A stretch of DNA of 64,000 nt from Anaeramoeba ignava (Eukaryota > Metamonada > Anaeramoebidae): positions 496,001 through 560,000 of the forward strand of contig JAPDFW010000022.1 of NCBI GenBank assembly GCA_028826165.1, in the 5' to 3' direction. The notes below the pieces were generated by a model that made no database searches, had not been told where the DNA came from, and saw nothing but the letters and a program-made list of their open reading frames with translations. Below, piece by piece: positions 23,501 to 32,599 of the stretch. Each line of letters opens with the position of its first letter. Within the stretch, counting starts at the first letter, position 1. Both the position numbers and the translations under genes were made by a program.

Positions 23501-23747
23501 AACCTTCAAGATTTTCAAGTCAAATTCTCGCGTTGTTCTTCCTTTATCCGCTTGTTTTATGAACTCAGGCTTGTTTGATTTGCACCGATTTTCAATTGAA
23601 GCAACCCCTTTGTTTTCTCCTCCTAAAAAGTCTTCTTCTAATCCTTCTATTGATTCTCCACAAATTTCTATTGATTTTCCTTTAAAAACTTTGAAGTTCA
23701 ATGATGTATTTGAAAATTTTATTCAAATTAATGATTCAACTGATTAA
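17554..23747 (+). CDS. TRAPPC8: TRAPPC8 (Trs85-like) trafficking complex subunit
   Basis: Exons are 17554-17947, 19805-20075, 20172-20483 and 20560-23747. A reading-frame slip near 22331-22373 is bridged by a possible 43-nt intron (GTTAAT..GAAGAG) or a one-base change. With the intron model the product is 1,373 residues, near the family's usual 1,400. Hallmarks in order: NNLSFVDLIRPF near the start; TPWFTEFR and HPVACISVVSS; the block LNNFVNNFMIRALIPFLEKK; the LADFLFFLRRFDQASNYYRLA repeat region; and C-terminal beta-sandwich domains (KVPLANLYVKIGLP; FPLWFYTFETGSRSFPFCFYYES). TRAPPC8 is a specific subunit of TRAPPIII, the Rab1/Ypt1 activator in ER-Golgi traffic and autophagy. Exon 4 is clearly richer in G/C and in C-ending codons than exons 1-3. 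Confidence 0.9.
17948..19804 (+). repeat. TRAPPC8 intron 1: 1.86 kb of 12-bp repeats (ATTATATAAATT)
   Basis: The intron starts with a strong GTAAGA donor and ends in ATTATTTAG. Nearly all of it is ATTATATAAATT or ATTTTATAAATT units. The flanking coding sequence joins in phase 1 to give FFLQQHSNLTPWF. Confidence 0.93.
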
Positions 23748-23929
23748 CTTTCTTCTTTCTTCATGATTTTTTAAATAATTAAATAATTTCTTTCATTCAT
23801 TCTCTTCTTCTTTTTTTTTTTTGAAAAACAAAAAACAAAATAAATTATCATTTTTCTTTTAAAAGCAAAATTTAAAAATTTCAACTTTAAAAATTCATTT
23901 TTTTCCTTTTTTTTTTTTTAAAATTAAAA
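23748..23929. other. Intergenic spacer between TRAPPC8 and the dehydrogenase
   Basis: AT-rich spacer with TTTCATTCATTCTC, poly-T and a CATTTTTTTCC element about 30 bases before the next ATG, in line with other starts. Confidence 0.45.
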
Positions 23930-26900
23930 ATGAACAAGCCAAAAATTTATTTCGCGTAAATTTTAAAATGAGAATTTTTGTTAATTAATTAATTATTTAA
24001 TTAATCATTTATAAAAAAAAAATAATATATAAGTTATGGAAGTTCTCTTCGAGTTTTTTTAAATGCATTTAGACCTGATGTTTTTGAAAAATTTGATTTA
24101 GCATTTCCTCCTGAGAATGTTTTCATTCCAGAACAAAATGAAGTATTAAAACAACTTGGAATTTTTGATGGTTATATTGGAGTAAATTTTGTTTAAGAAA
24201 ATAATATTTTTGAATCAAAAAAAAAAAGCAAAAAAAATTTTTTCCGTTTTTTTTCCAATAAGATTAATCCAATTGATAAAGATTTTATTGATGCTGGAAA
24301 AAATCTTAAAATAATTTGTTCTTTGAGTATTGGTTATGATCATATTAATGTTCCTTATGCAACAGAAAAAGGAATTTGGGTTTGTAATTGCCAAGAAGGA
24401 CCAGAAAATTCAACTGCAGATCATACTGTTGGTTTGATGATTGCTGCTAATAGGCAATATCATAAATCTGAGAAATTTTTAAGAGATGGAAAATGGAATG
24501 CTCCAAATTATGAAATTTCAATTGGTAATGAAATGGTTGGAAAACATGTAAGGGAATTTATATTCCAAATATTTTAAATATTTCAATTTATATTTCAATT
24601 TATTTTAAATATTTCAATTTATTTCCATTTATTTCAATTTATTTCACATTTATTCCACATTTATTTCAACATTTATTTCACATTTATTTCACATTTATTT
24701 CAATTTATTTCAATTTATTTCAATTTATTTCAATTTATTTTAAATATTTCAATTTATTCCACATTTATTTCAATTTATTTCAATTTATTTCAAATTTATT
24801 TCAATTTATTTCAATTTATTTCACATTTATTTCACATTTATTTCACATTTATTTCACATTTATTTCACATTTATTCCACATTTATTTCAATTTATTTCAC
24901 ATTTATTTCACATTTATTTCAATTTATTTCACATTTATTTCAATTTATTTCAATTTATATTCCAATTTATTTCAATTTATTCCACATTTATTTCCATTTA
25001 TTTCAATTTATTTCACATTTATTTCCAATTTATTTCAATTTATTTCAATTTATTCCAATTTATTTCACATTTATTTCCAATTTATTCCACATTTATTTCA
25101 ATTTATTTCACATTTATTTCACATATATTTCAATTTATTTCAATTTATTTCACATTTATTTCACATTTATTTCACATTTATTTCAATTTATTCCTCATTT
25201 ATTTCAATTTTTTCAATCTATTTATTTCAATTTATTTCAATTTATTTCAATTTTTTTTTTTATTTCATTTATTTCATTTATTTCAATTTATTTTTCACAT
25301 TTATTTCACATTTATTTCACATTTATTTCAATTTATTCCAATTTATTTCAGTTGTTCCAATTTATTTTCACATTTATTTTCAATTTATTTTCATTTATTC
25401 CACATTTATTTCAATTTATTTCACATTTATTTCACATTTATTTCAATTTATTCCACATTTATTTCACATTTATTTCAATTTATTTCACATTTATTCCAAT
25501 TTATTTCACATTTATTTCAATTTATTTCACATTTATTTCACATTTATTTCAATTTATTTCAATTTATTTCAATTTATTTCACATTTATTTCAATTTATTT
25601 CACATTTATTTCACATTTATTTCAATTTATTTCACATTTATTCCACATTTATTCCACATTTATTTCACATTTATTTCAATTTATTTCAATTTATTTCACA
25701 TTTATTTCACATTTATTTCACATTTATTTCACATTTATTTCACATTTATTTCAATTTATTTCACATTTATTTCACATTTATTCCACATTTATTTCACATT
25801 TATTTCACATTTATTCCACATTTATTTCACATTTATTCCACATTTATTTCACATTTATTTCACATTTATTTCAATTTATTTCAATTTATTTCAATTTATT
25901 TCACATTTATTTCACATTTATTCCACATTTATTCCACATTTATTTCAATTTATTTCAATTTATTTCACATTTATTTCACATTTATTTCACTTTATTTCAC
26001 ATTTATTTCAATTTATTTCACATTTATTTCACACTTATTTCAATTTATTTCAATTTATTTCACATTTATTTCAATTTATTTCAAATTATTTCAATAAATA
26101 AAGGTTGGTTTGATTGGTTTTGGGAAAATTGGACAATGTGTTGCAAGAAGACTTTCATTAGGATTTGGAATGAAAGTTCATTATTTTGCTAGACATCAAG
26201 TTAGTGAAGAAATTGAAAAAAAATATGAAGCAGTTTATGAATCTAATTTGAATGAACTTTGTGAAAAATGTCAATTCATTTCAGTCCATGTTCCTTTAAA
26301 TAAAGAAACAACCCATTTAATAGGCAAAGAACAATTTGATCGAATGAAAGATGTCATATTTATCAATACTTCAAGAGGTCCCATTGTTGATGAACAAGCG
26401 CTTGTAGAAGCTCTTCAATCTAAAAATCTTCGTTCAGTTGGACTTGATGTTTTTGAGAATGAACCAAAAATTCATCCTGATTTAATTTCAAATCCTCTTG
26501 TTACTTTAACTCCTCATATTGGGTAATCAAAATTAAATCAAATCAAATCAAATCAAAATTAAATCAAATCAAAATTAAATTAAAAATCAAATCAAATTAA
26601 ATCAAATCAAATCAAATCAAATCAAATCAAATTAAATTAAATCAAATTAAATCAAATTAAATCAAATCAAATCAAATCAAATCAAATCAAATCAAATTAA
26701 ATTAAATCAAATCAAAATTAAATCAAATTAAATTAAATCAAAATTAAATTAAATCAAAATTAAATCAAATCAAAATCAAATCAAAATTAAATCAAATTAA
26801 ATTAAATCAAATCAAATCAAAATCAAATTAAATCAAATTAAAATCAAATAAAAAAATAAAATCAAAATTAAATCAAATTAAAATTAAATCAAATTAAATC

Positions 26901-27449
26901 AAAATTAAATCAAATTAAATCAAAATTAAATCAAATCAAATCCAAATCAAATCAAAATTAAATCAAATCGAATTAAAATCAAATCAAAATTAAATTGAAT
27001 CAAAAATTAAACCAAATTAAATTAAATCAAATCAAATCAAATCAAAATCAAAATTAAATCAAAATTAAATCAAATTAAATCAAATAAATCAAATCAAATC
27101 AAATTAAATCAAATTAAATCAAAATCAAATTAAAGTAAATCAAAATTAAATCGAAATTAAAATTAAATCAAATCAAATCAAAATTTAAATCAAATCACAA
27201 TCAAATCAAAATCAAATCAAATTAAAGTAAATTAAATCAAATTAAATTAAAGTAAATTAAATTAAATCAAATCAAATTAAATCAAAATTAAATCAAAATT
27301 TAAAAAATAAAAGTGGATCAACAATTGAAGCAAGATGGCGTTTAGTTGAAACTGCTTTAATTAATTGTGAAGAATTATTAATTAATAAAAAAGATCCTAA
27401 AACTCCAATTAATCAAATTTATGAAACAGAAAATAATCAAAAAAAATAA
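23930..27449 (+). CDS. D-isomer-specific 2-hydroxyacid dehydrogenase, glyoxylate/hydroxypyruvate reductase-like (5 exons)
   Basis: Exons are 23930-23955, 24034-24181 (or from 24043), 24263-24547, 26104-26522 and 27314-27449, about 337 residues. Exon 1 supplies only MNKPKIYFA and was found by phase; its donor is GTAAAT. Family motifs are complete: SIGYDHINV, the NAD(P) loop GFGKIGQCVARRL, catalytic Arg in NTSRGPIVDE, Glu in DVFENEP and His in TPHIGGST. Strand beta-2 ends VHYFAR with no acidic residue, which favours NADP(H). The enzyme would reduce glyoxylate, hydroxypyruvate or another 2-ketoacid in the cytosol; the substrate is inferred from family. Introns 3 and 4 (1.56 and 0.79 kb) are made of tandem repeats. 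Confidence 0.9.
24548..26103 (+). repeat. Dehydrogenase intron 3: TTTATTTCAA / TTTATTTCACA repeats
   Basis: GTAAGG donor, ..AATAAATAAAG acceptor. The body is tandem 10- and 11-bp units differing by CAA versus CACA, with TTCC variants. It produces a spurious 249-residue Phe/Ile/His-rich frame (25352-26101) that is not a gene. Confidence 0.93.
26523..27313 (+). repeat. Dehydrogenase intron 4: pentamer AAATC / AAATT repeats
   Basis: The donor GTAATC begins inside the last Gly codon of TPHIGG and the acceptor is AATAAAAG. The body is (AAATC)n and (AAATT)n mixed with hexamer steps. Confidence 0.92.
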
Positions 27450-27622
27450 TTACAATTTCCAATTTTCAATTTCCAAATTTAAAAGAAAAAGAGAAAAAGA
27501 AAATTCTCAATAATAAAAAAATTTTTTTTTTTCAGTTTAATTTGTTTTCTTTTTTTAATTTGAATTTGTTTTCTTTTTTAATTTGAATTTGTTTTCTTTT
27601 TGAATTTTTAATTGAAATTATT

Positions 27623-30600
27623 TTAAAAAATTAAAGTAAAAATGAAAGAAATTGTTTTAAAAATCCAAAAGAAAAGTTTTGAAGAAATCAAAACAGAACC
27701 TAAACCTCCAGTAAACATTAATCCATAAGCACTCCAAGAAAGATTTTTAAAAAATGAAGTTAACATTTTACCAAAACCTTCTCCAAAATTTTCCAATAAT
27801 TTAATCCAAATAATTCCAATATCTTCAAAAATATTCATAAAAGGTTTAATTGGTGTTGGAAATTTATGATTTAATTCATTGTCTAAATCTTCACAAATTT
27901 TTTGAATTTTCTTTTCTTTTCCAGTTATTGTATCCCAAATTTTTGTTAATATTCCTTTCTCCTTTTCTTTTTCAGGATTGTTAATACATAATTTATTATA
28001 ACGCTTTAATAAATTTTCTTTTTTTCTTTGAAAATTTTTATATTCATAATAATAAGAAGCAACAAAAAAAAATGTAAGAATTAATTTGAATATATTCATC
28101 CATTTTCTCCGAGCTATCTGTTTAGGATAAGTTTTTTGAACTTTTCCATCATTTTCATCAATTTTTTGAACTTTTCCATCATTTTCATCAATTTTTTGAA
28201 TTTTTCCATCAATTTGAACATTTTTTTGAACCATTTGAAGTTTTTCCTTTTTTTTATTTTCATTTTTATTTTGATTCTCCTTTTCCTTTTCCTTTTCCTT
28301 TTCCTTTTCATTTTGATTTTGATTTTGATTTTGATTTTGATTTTCAATTTCAATTTCAATTTCAATTTGATTTTCAATTTGATTCTCAATTTGATTTTCA
28401 ATTTGATTTTCATTTTGATTTTCATTTTCATTTTTATTTTCATTTTTATTTTCATTTTTATTTTCATTTTGATTTTGATTTTGATTTTGATTTTGATTTT
28501 CAATTTGATTTTCAATTTGATTTTCAATTATGCAGTCTTTTATCATTTCGTATATCATTTTTAAATTGAAATTCTTTTTAATTTTGAACATTTGTTGCTT
28601 GAACTTTTTCATAATTTTGAGTATTTGTTGTTTGAGCCATTTCAAATTTTTCTTTTCTCCAGCATTTTCATTTTTTCCAATTTGATTTTGATTTTTAATT
28701 TGATTTTTTGGAATTTCTTTTTTTTGAACAGTTCTTTTCTTTTTTTGAAAAATAAAAACTTTAATGAATGCCAATAATAATGAGATAGCAAGAATAGTAA
28801 TAATGCCAATCCAAAAATATTGATTTTTTTTTGATTCAAAAAGAATAAATTGTTCATCTTCATCATCAATAAAAGTTATTCCAGTTGAACGAGTATTTGA
28901 ACTTTGATTTAATTTTTGATTTGAATTTGGATATTTAATTGAATTTGGATTTTGATTTGAAATTGAATCATCAAAAACAACTTCTGGAATTTTTTGATTT
29001 TGATTTTGATTTTGATTTTCGATTTCAATTTTATTTTCAATTTCAATTTCAATTTGATTTTCATTTTCATTTTGATTTTGAATTTGATTTACGAAGTCTT
29101 TCATCGTTTTCAATATCATTTGGAAATCTAAGGTTTTTTTAATTTTTGCTCCTTGTTGTTTGAACCATTCGAAGCTTTTATTTTTTCCAATATTTTCCTT
29201 TTGATTTTGATTTTGATTTTGATTTTGATTTTGATTTTGATTTTGATTTTGATTTTCATTTTGAATTTGAATTTGATTTTGATTTTCATTTTGATTTTCA
29301 ATTTGATTTTGATTTTGATTTTGATTTTGATTTTCATTTTCAATTTGATTTTCATTTTGGTTTTGATTTTCAATTTCAATTTGATTTTGATTTTCATTTT
29401 CATTTTGGTTTTGGTTTTGATTTTGATTTTGATTTTCATTTTCATTTTCAATTTGATTTTCATTTTCAATTTGATTTTCAATTTCAATTTGATTTTGATT
29501 TTGAATTTGATTTACGAAGTCTTTCATCGTTTTCAATATCATTTGGAAATCTAAGGTTTTTTTAATTTTTGCTCCCTGTTGTTTGAACCATTCGAAGCTT
29601 TTATTTTTTCCAATATTTTCCTTTTGATTTTGATTTTGATTTTGATTTTCAATTTCAATTTCAATTTCAATTTGAATTTGATTTTGATTTTGATTTTGAT
29701 TTTCAATTTGATTTTCAATTTGATTTTCAATTTGGTTTTCAATTTGATTTTGATTTTGATTTTGATTTTGAATTTGATTTTGATTTTGATTTTCATTTTG
29801 AATTTGATTTTGATTTTGGTTTTCATTTTCAATTTGATTTTGATTTTGATTTTCAATTTCAATTTGATTTTGATTTTCAATTTCAATTTGATTTTCAATT
29901 TGGTTTTCAATTTGGTTTTCATTTTCAATTTCAATTTGATTTTCAATTTGATTTTCAATTTGATTTTCAATTTGATTTTCAATTTGATTTTCAATTTGAT
30001 TTTCAATTTGATTTTGGTTTTCAATTTGATTTTGATTTTGGTTTTCATTTTCAATTTGATTTTCAATTTGATTTTGATTTTCAATTTGATTTTGATTTTG
30101 ATTTTCAATTTGATTTTCAATTTGATTTTCAATTTGGTTTTGATTTTGATTTTCAATTTGATTTTCAATTTGATTTTCAATTTGATTTTGATTTTGATTT
30201 TGATTTTCAATTTGATTTTCAATTTGATTTTCAATTTGGTTTTGAATTTGATTTTGGTTTTGATTTTCATTTTCAATTTGAATTTGATTTTGGTTTTGAT
30301 TTTGATTTTGATTTTGATTTTCAATTTGATTTTCAATTTGATTTTGATTTTGATTTTGATTTTGATTTTGATTTTCATTTTCATTTTCAATTTGAATTTG
30401 ATTTTGATTTTCAATTTGATTTTCAATTTGATTTTGAGATTGTTTCATTTGTTCTTGAATTTGTTTGAAAAATTCACAATCAGGATGATTTGGATACATT
30501 GAACATAAATTTCTTATTTTTTCTCTTTGTGATTGTGTTAAATTTTTTGTTGTTTCTAATGCTTTTAATTCTTGGAAAAGAAAAAGTGAAAATAAAAGAA

Positions 30601-30628
30601 AATAAAAAAGAAATAAAAAGGATTTCAT
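27623..30628 (-). CDS. Unknown membrane protein with giant IENQ/NQ repeat, tandem copy 1 (1,001 aa)
   Basis: Starts with a clear signal peptide (MKSFLFLFYFLLFSLFLFQ) and a short conserved segment with two Cys (LCSMYPNHPDC). About 300 residues of IENQ / NQNQ repeats follow. Two identical blocks (GKNKSFEWFKQQGAKIKKTL and onward) sit between further repeats. Next come a transmembrane helix (YFWIGIITILAISLLLAFI), a third diverged block (NLKWLKQQILKIMKKF), more repeats, a second transmembrane segment (WMNIFKLILTFFFVASYYYE) and a C-terminal hydrophobic pair (SAYGLMFTGGLGSVLISSKL). I do not recognise the family; role unknown. The paralogue next door lacks almost all of the repeat, so the repeat is dispensable or newly grown. 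A poly-Asn/Gln lumenal or external tract is inferred from topology. Confidence 0.75.
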   Translation of the reverse strand: MKSFLFLFYFLLFSLFLFQELKALETTKNLTQSQREKIRNLCSMYPNHPDCEFFKQIQEQMKQSQNQIENQIENQNQIQIENENENQNQNQNQNQNQIENQIENQNQNQNQNQNQIQIENENQNQNQIQNQIENQIENQIENQNQNQNQIENQIENQIENQNQNQIENQIENQIENQNQNQIENQNQIENQIENENQNQNQIENQNQIENQIENQIENQIENQIENQIENQIEIENENQIENQIENQIEIENQNQIEIENQNQNQIENENQNQNQIQNENQNQNQIQNQNQNQNQIENQIENQIENQIENQNQNQNQIQIEIEIEIENQNQNQNQKENIGKNKSFEWFKQQGAKIKKTLDFQMILKTMKDFVNQIQNQNQIEIENQIENENQIENENENQNQNQNQNQNENENQNQIEIENQNQNENQIENENQNQNQNQNQIENQNENQNQIQIQNENQNQNQNQNQNQNQNQNQKENIGKNKSFEWFKQQGAKIKKTLDFQMILKTMKDFVNQIQNQNENENQIEIEIENKIEIENQNQNQNQKIPEVVFDDSISNQNPNSIKYPNSNQKLNQSSNTRSTGITFIDDEDEQFILFESKKNQYFWIGIITILAISLLLAFIKVFIFQKKKRTVQKKEIPKNQIKNQNQIGKNENAGEKKNLKWLKQQILKIMKKFKQQMFKIKKNFNLKMIYEMIKDCIIENQIENQIENQNQNQNQNQNENKNENKNENKNENENQNENQIENQIENQIENQIEIEIEIENQNQNQNQNQNEKEKEKEKEKENQNKNENKKKEKLQMVQKNVQIDGKIQKIDENDGKVQKIDENDGKVQKTYPKQIARRKWMNIFKLILTFFFVASYYYEYKNFQRKKENLLKRYNKLCINNPEKEKEKGILTKIWDTITGKEKKIQKICEDLDNELNHKFPTPIKPFMNIFEDIGIIWIKLLENFGEGFGKMLTSFFKNLSWSAYGLMFTGGLGSVLISSKLFFWIFKTISFIFTLIF

Positions 30629-30690
30629 TTTAAAAAAATAAATGAAAAAAATGAAAAAATGAAAAAATGAAAAAAAAAAATATTTTTATT
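30629..30690 (-). promoter_or_regulatory. CATTTTTT leader of membrane protein copy 1
   Basis: On the gene strand: T-block, then three spaced CATTTTTT steps, CATTTATTTTTTTAAA and the ATG. The copy-2 gene has almost the same leader (32407-32460). Confidence 0.55.
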
Positions 30691-30856
30691 AATTTTTAAT
30701 TTAAATTTAAAATAAAACTCGACAACTTTTTACTTATTAATTTTTTATTCAATATTTAAAATAAAATTCGACAACTTTTTACTTATTAATTTTTTATTCT
30801 AAATCAAAATTAAACCAAATTAAAATTAAATCAAATCAAAATTTAAAAAATAAAAG

Positions 30857-30992
30857 TGGATCAACAATTGAAGCAAGATGGCGTTTAGTTGAAACTGCTT
30901 TAATTAATTGTGAAGAATTATTAATTAATAAAAAAGATCCTAAAACTCCAATTAATCAAATTTATGAAACAGAAAATAATCAAAAAAAATAA
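30857..30992 (+). pseudogene. Orphan duplicate of dehydrogenase exon 5
   Basis: This stretch starts after the same AATAAAAG acceptor and is base-for-base the last exon of the dehydrogenase (STIEARWRLVETALINCEEL..), including its stop. No upstream exons of the enzyme precede it, only about 40 bases of former intron, so it cannot encode the enzyme. It is a by-product of the segmental duplication. Confidence 0.9.
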
Positions 30993-31167
30993 TTACAATT
31001 TCCAATTTTCAATTTCCAAATTTAAAAGAAAAAGAGAAAAAGAAAATTCTCAATAATAAAAAAAATTTTTTTTTTTCAGTTTAATTTGTTTTCTTTTTTT
31101 AATTTTAATTTGTTTTTCTTTTTTAATTTGAATTTGTTTTCTTTTTGAATTTTTAATTGAAATTATT

Positions 31168-32406
31168 TTAAAAAATGAAAGCAAAAATTGTTTTAAAAAT
31201 CCAAAAGAAAAGTTTTGAAGAAATCAAACCCGAACCTAAAACTCCAGTAAACATTAATCCATAAGCACTCCAAGAAAGATTTTTAAAAAACGAAGTTAAC
31301 ATTTTACCAAAACCTTCTCCAAAATTTTCGAATAATTTAATCCAAATAATTCCAATATCTTCAAAAATATTCATAAAAGGTTTAATTAGTGTTGGAAGTT
31401 TTCGATGATTTAATTCATTTTCTAAATCTTCACAAATTTTTTGAATTTTCTTTTCTTCTCCAGTTATTGTATCCCAAATTTTTGTCCATATTCCTTTCTC
31501 CTTTTCTTCTTCAGGATTGTTAATACATAATTTATGATAACGCTTTAATAAATTTTCTTTTTGTCCTTGAAAATTTTTATATTCATAATAATAAGAAACA
31601 ACAAAAAAAATTGTAAGAATTAATTTGAATATATTCGCCCATCTTATTATTCTCCAAATATTCTGTTTAGGATAAGTTTTTTGAACTTTTCCATCATTTT
31701 CATCAGTTTTTTGAACTTTTCCATCATTTTCATCAATTTTTTGAATTTTTCCATCAATTTGAACATTGTTTTGAACTTTTCCATCAATTTGAACATTTTT
31801 TTGAACCATTTGAAGTTTTTCCTTTTTTTCATTTTCAATTTCCTTTTCAATTTGATTTTGATTTTTAATTTGATTTTTTGGAATTTCTTTTTTTTGAACA
31901 GTTCTTTTCTTTTTTTGAAAAATAAAAGCTTGAATGCATGCCAATGATAATGAGATAGCAAGAATAGTAATAATAGAAATCCAAAAATATTGATTTTTTT
32001 TTGATTCAAAAAGAATAAATTGTTCATCTTCATCATCTATAAAAGTTATTCCAGTTGAACGAGTATTTGAATTTGAATTTTGATTTGAATTTGGATATTT
32101 AATTGAATTTGGATTTTGATTTGAAATTGAATCATCAAAAACAACTTCTGGAATTTTTTGATTTTGATTTTGATTTTGATTTTGATTTTCAATTTGATTT
32201 TCAATTTGATCTTGAGATTGTTTCATTTCTTCTTGAATTTGTTTGAAAAATTCACAATCAGGATGATTTGGATACATTGAACATAAATTTCTTATTTTTT
32301 CTCTTTGTGATTGTGTTAAATTTTTTGTTGTTTCTAATGCTTTTAATTCTTGGAAAAGAAAAAGTGAAAATAAAAGAAAATAAAAAAGAAATAAAAAGGA
32401 TTTCAT
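31168..32406 (-). CDS. Unknown membrane protein, tandem copy 2 without long repeat (412 aa)
   Basis: A paralogue of the gene at 27623-30628: the same signal peptide, the same LCSMYPNHPDC segment, a very short IENQ tract (about 20 residues), the TM helix YFWISIITILAISLSLACI, a Lys/Gln-rich linker with repeats (QIDGKVQ, KIDENDGKVQ), a second TM and the same C-terminal hydrophobic region. At 412 residues it probably shows the ancestral architecture: cleaved leader, short N-terminal domain, three or four membrane segments and an amphipathic helical part (IKPFMNIFEDIGIIWIKLFE). No known family is recognised. The two genes are co-oriented and about 540 bp apart. The 3' end differs slightly (IFAFIF versus ISFIFTLIF). 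Confidence 0.78.
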   Translation of the reverse strand: MKSFLFLFYFLLFSLFLFQELKALETTKNLTQSQREKIRNLCSMYPNHPDCEFFKQIQEEMKQSQDQIENQIENQNQNQNQNQKIPEVVFDDSISNQNPNSIKYPNSNQNSNSNTRSTGITFIDDEDEQFILFESKKNQYFWISIITILAISLSLACIQAFIFQKKKRTVQKKEIPKNQIKNQNQIEKEIENEKKEKLQMVQKNVQIDGKVQNNVQIDGKIQKIDENDGKVQKTDENDGKVQKTYPKQNIWRIIRWANIFKLILTIFFVVSYYYEYKNFQGQKENLLKRYHKLCINNPEEEKEKGIWTKIWDTITGEEKKIQKICEDLENELNHRKLPTLIKPFMNIFEDIGIIWIKLFENFGEGFGKMLTSFFKNLSWSAYGLMFTGVLGSGLISSKLFFWIFKTIFAFIF

Positions 32407-32599
32407 TTTAAAAAAATAAATGAAAAAAATGAAAAAAATGAAAAATGAAAAAAAAAATATTTTTAAAATTCAAAATCGGAAAATTTGTTTTATTTGATTT
32501 GAAATTAATTGATTCAAAATTCAAAGTTCAAAATTTAAAAAAAAAAAGGAAAAGAAAAAGAAAGGAAAAAAACAATTATTTAATTAATCAATTAATCAA

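Larger units (their letters stand above)
30800..32460. repeat. Segmental tandem duplication unit (copy 2 of about 27,280-30,690)
   Basis: From about 30800 the sequence repeats the end of dehydrogenase intron 4, its last exon, the 3' flank and the whole neighbouring minus-strand gene with leader. Divergence is low outside the NQ repeat; copy 1 is about 1.4 kb longer purely through repeat length and the extra blocks. Confidence 0.92.

Noticed and set aside
25352-26101. 249-residue Phe/Ile/His/Ser-rich frame
   Set aside because: It lies wholly inside dehydrogenase intron 3, made of 10/11-bp repeats, with intact flanking splice sites.
24548-26103. CRISPR-like direct repeats
   Set aside because: Units are contiguous without unique spacers, and the context is a eukaryotic intron.
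29579-30502. 307-residue frame on the + strand rich in Ile/Leu/Phe/Asn
   Set aside because: Antisense shadow of the IENQ repeat of the minus-strand membrane protein.
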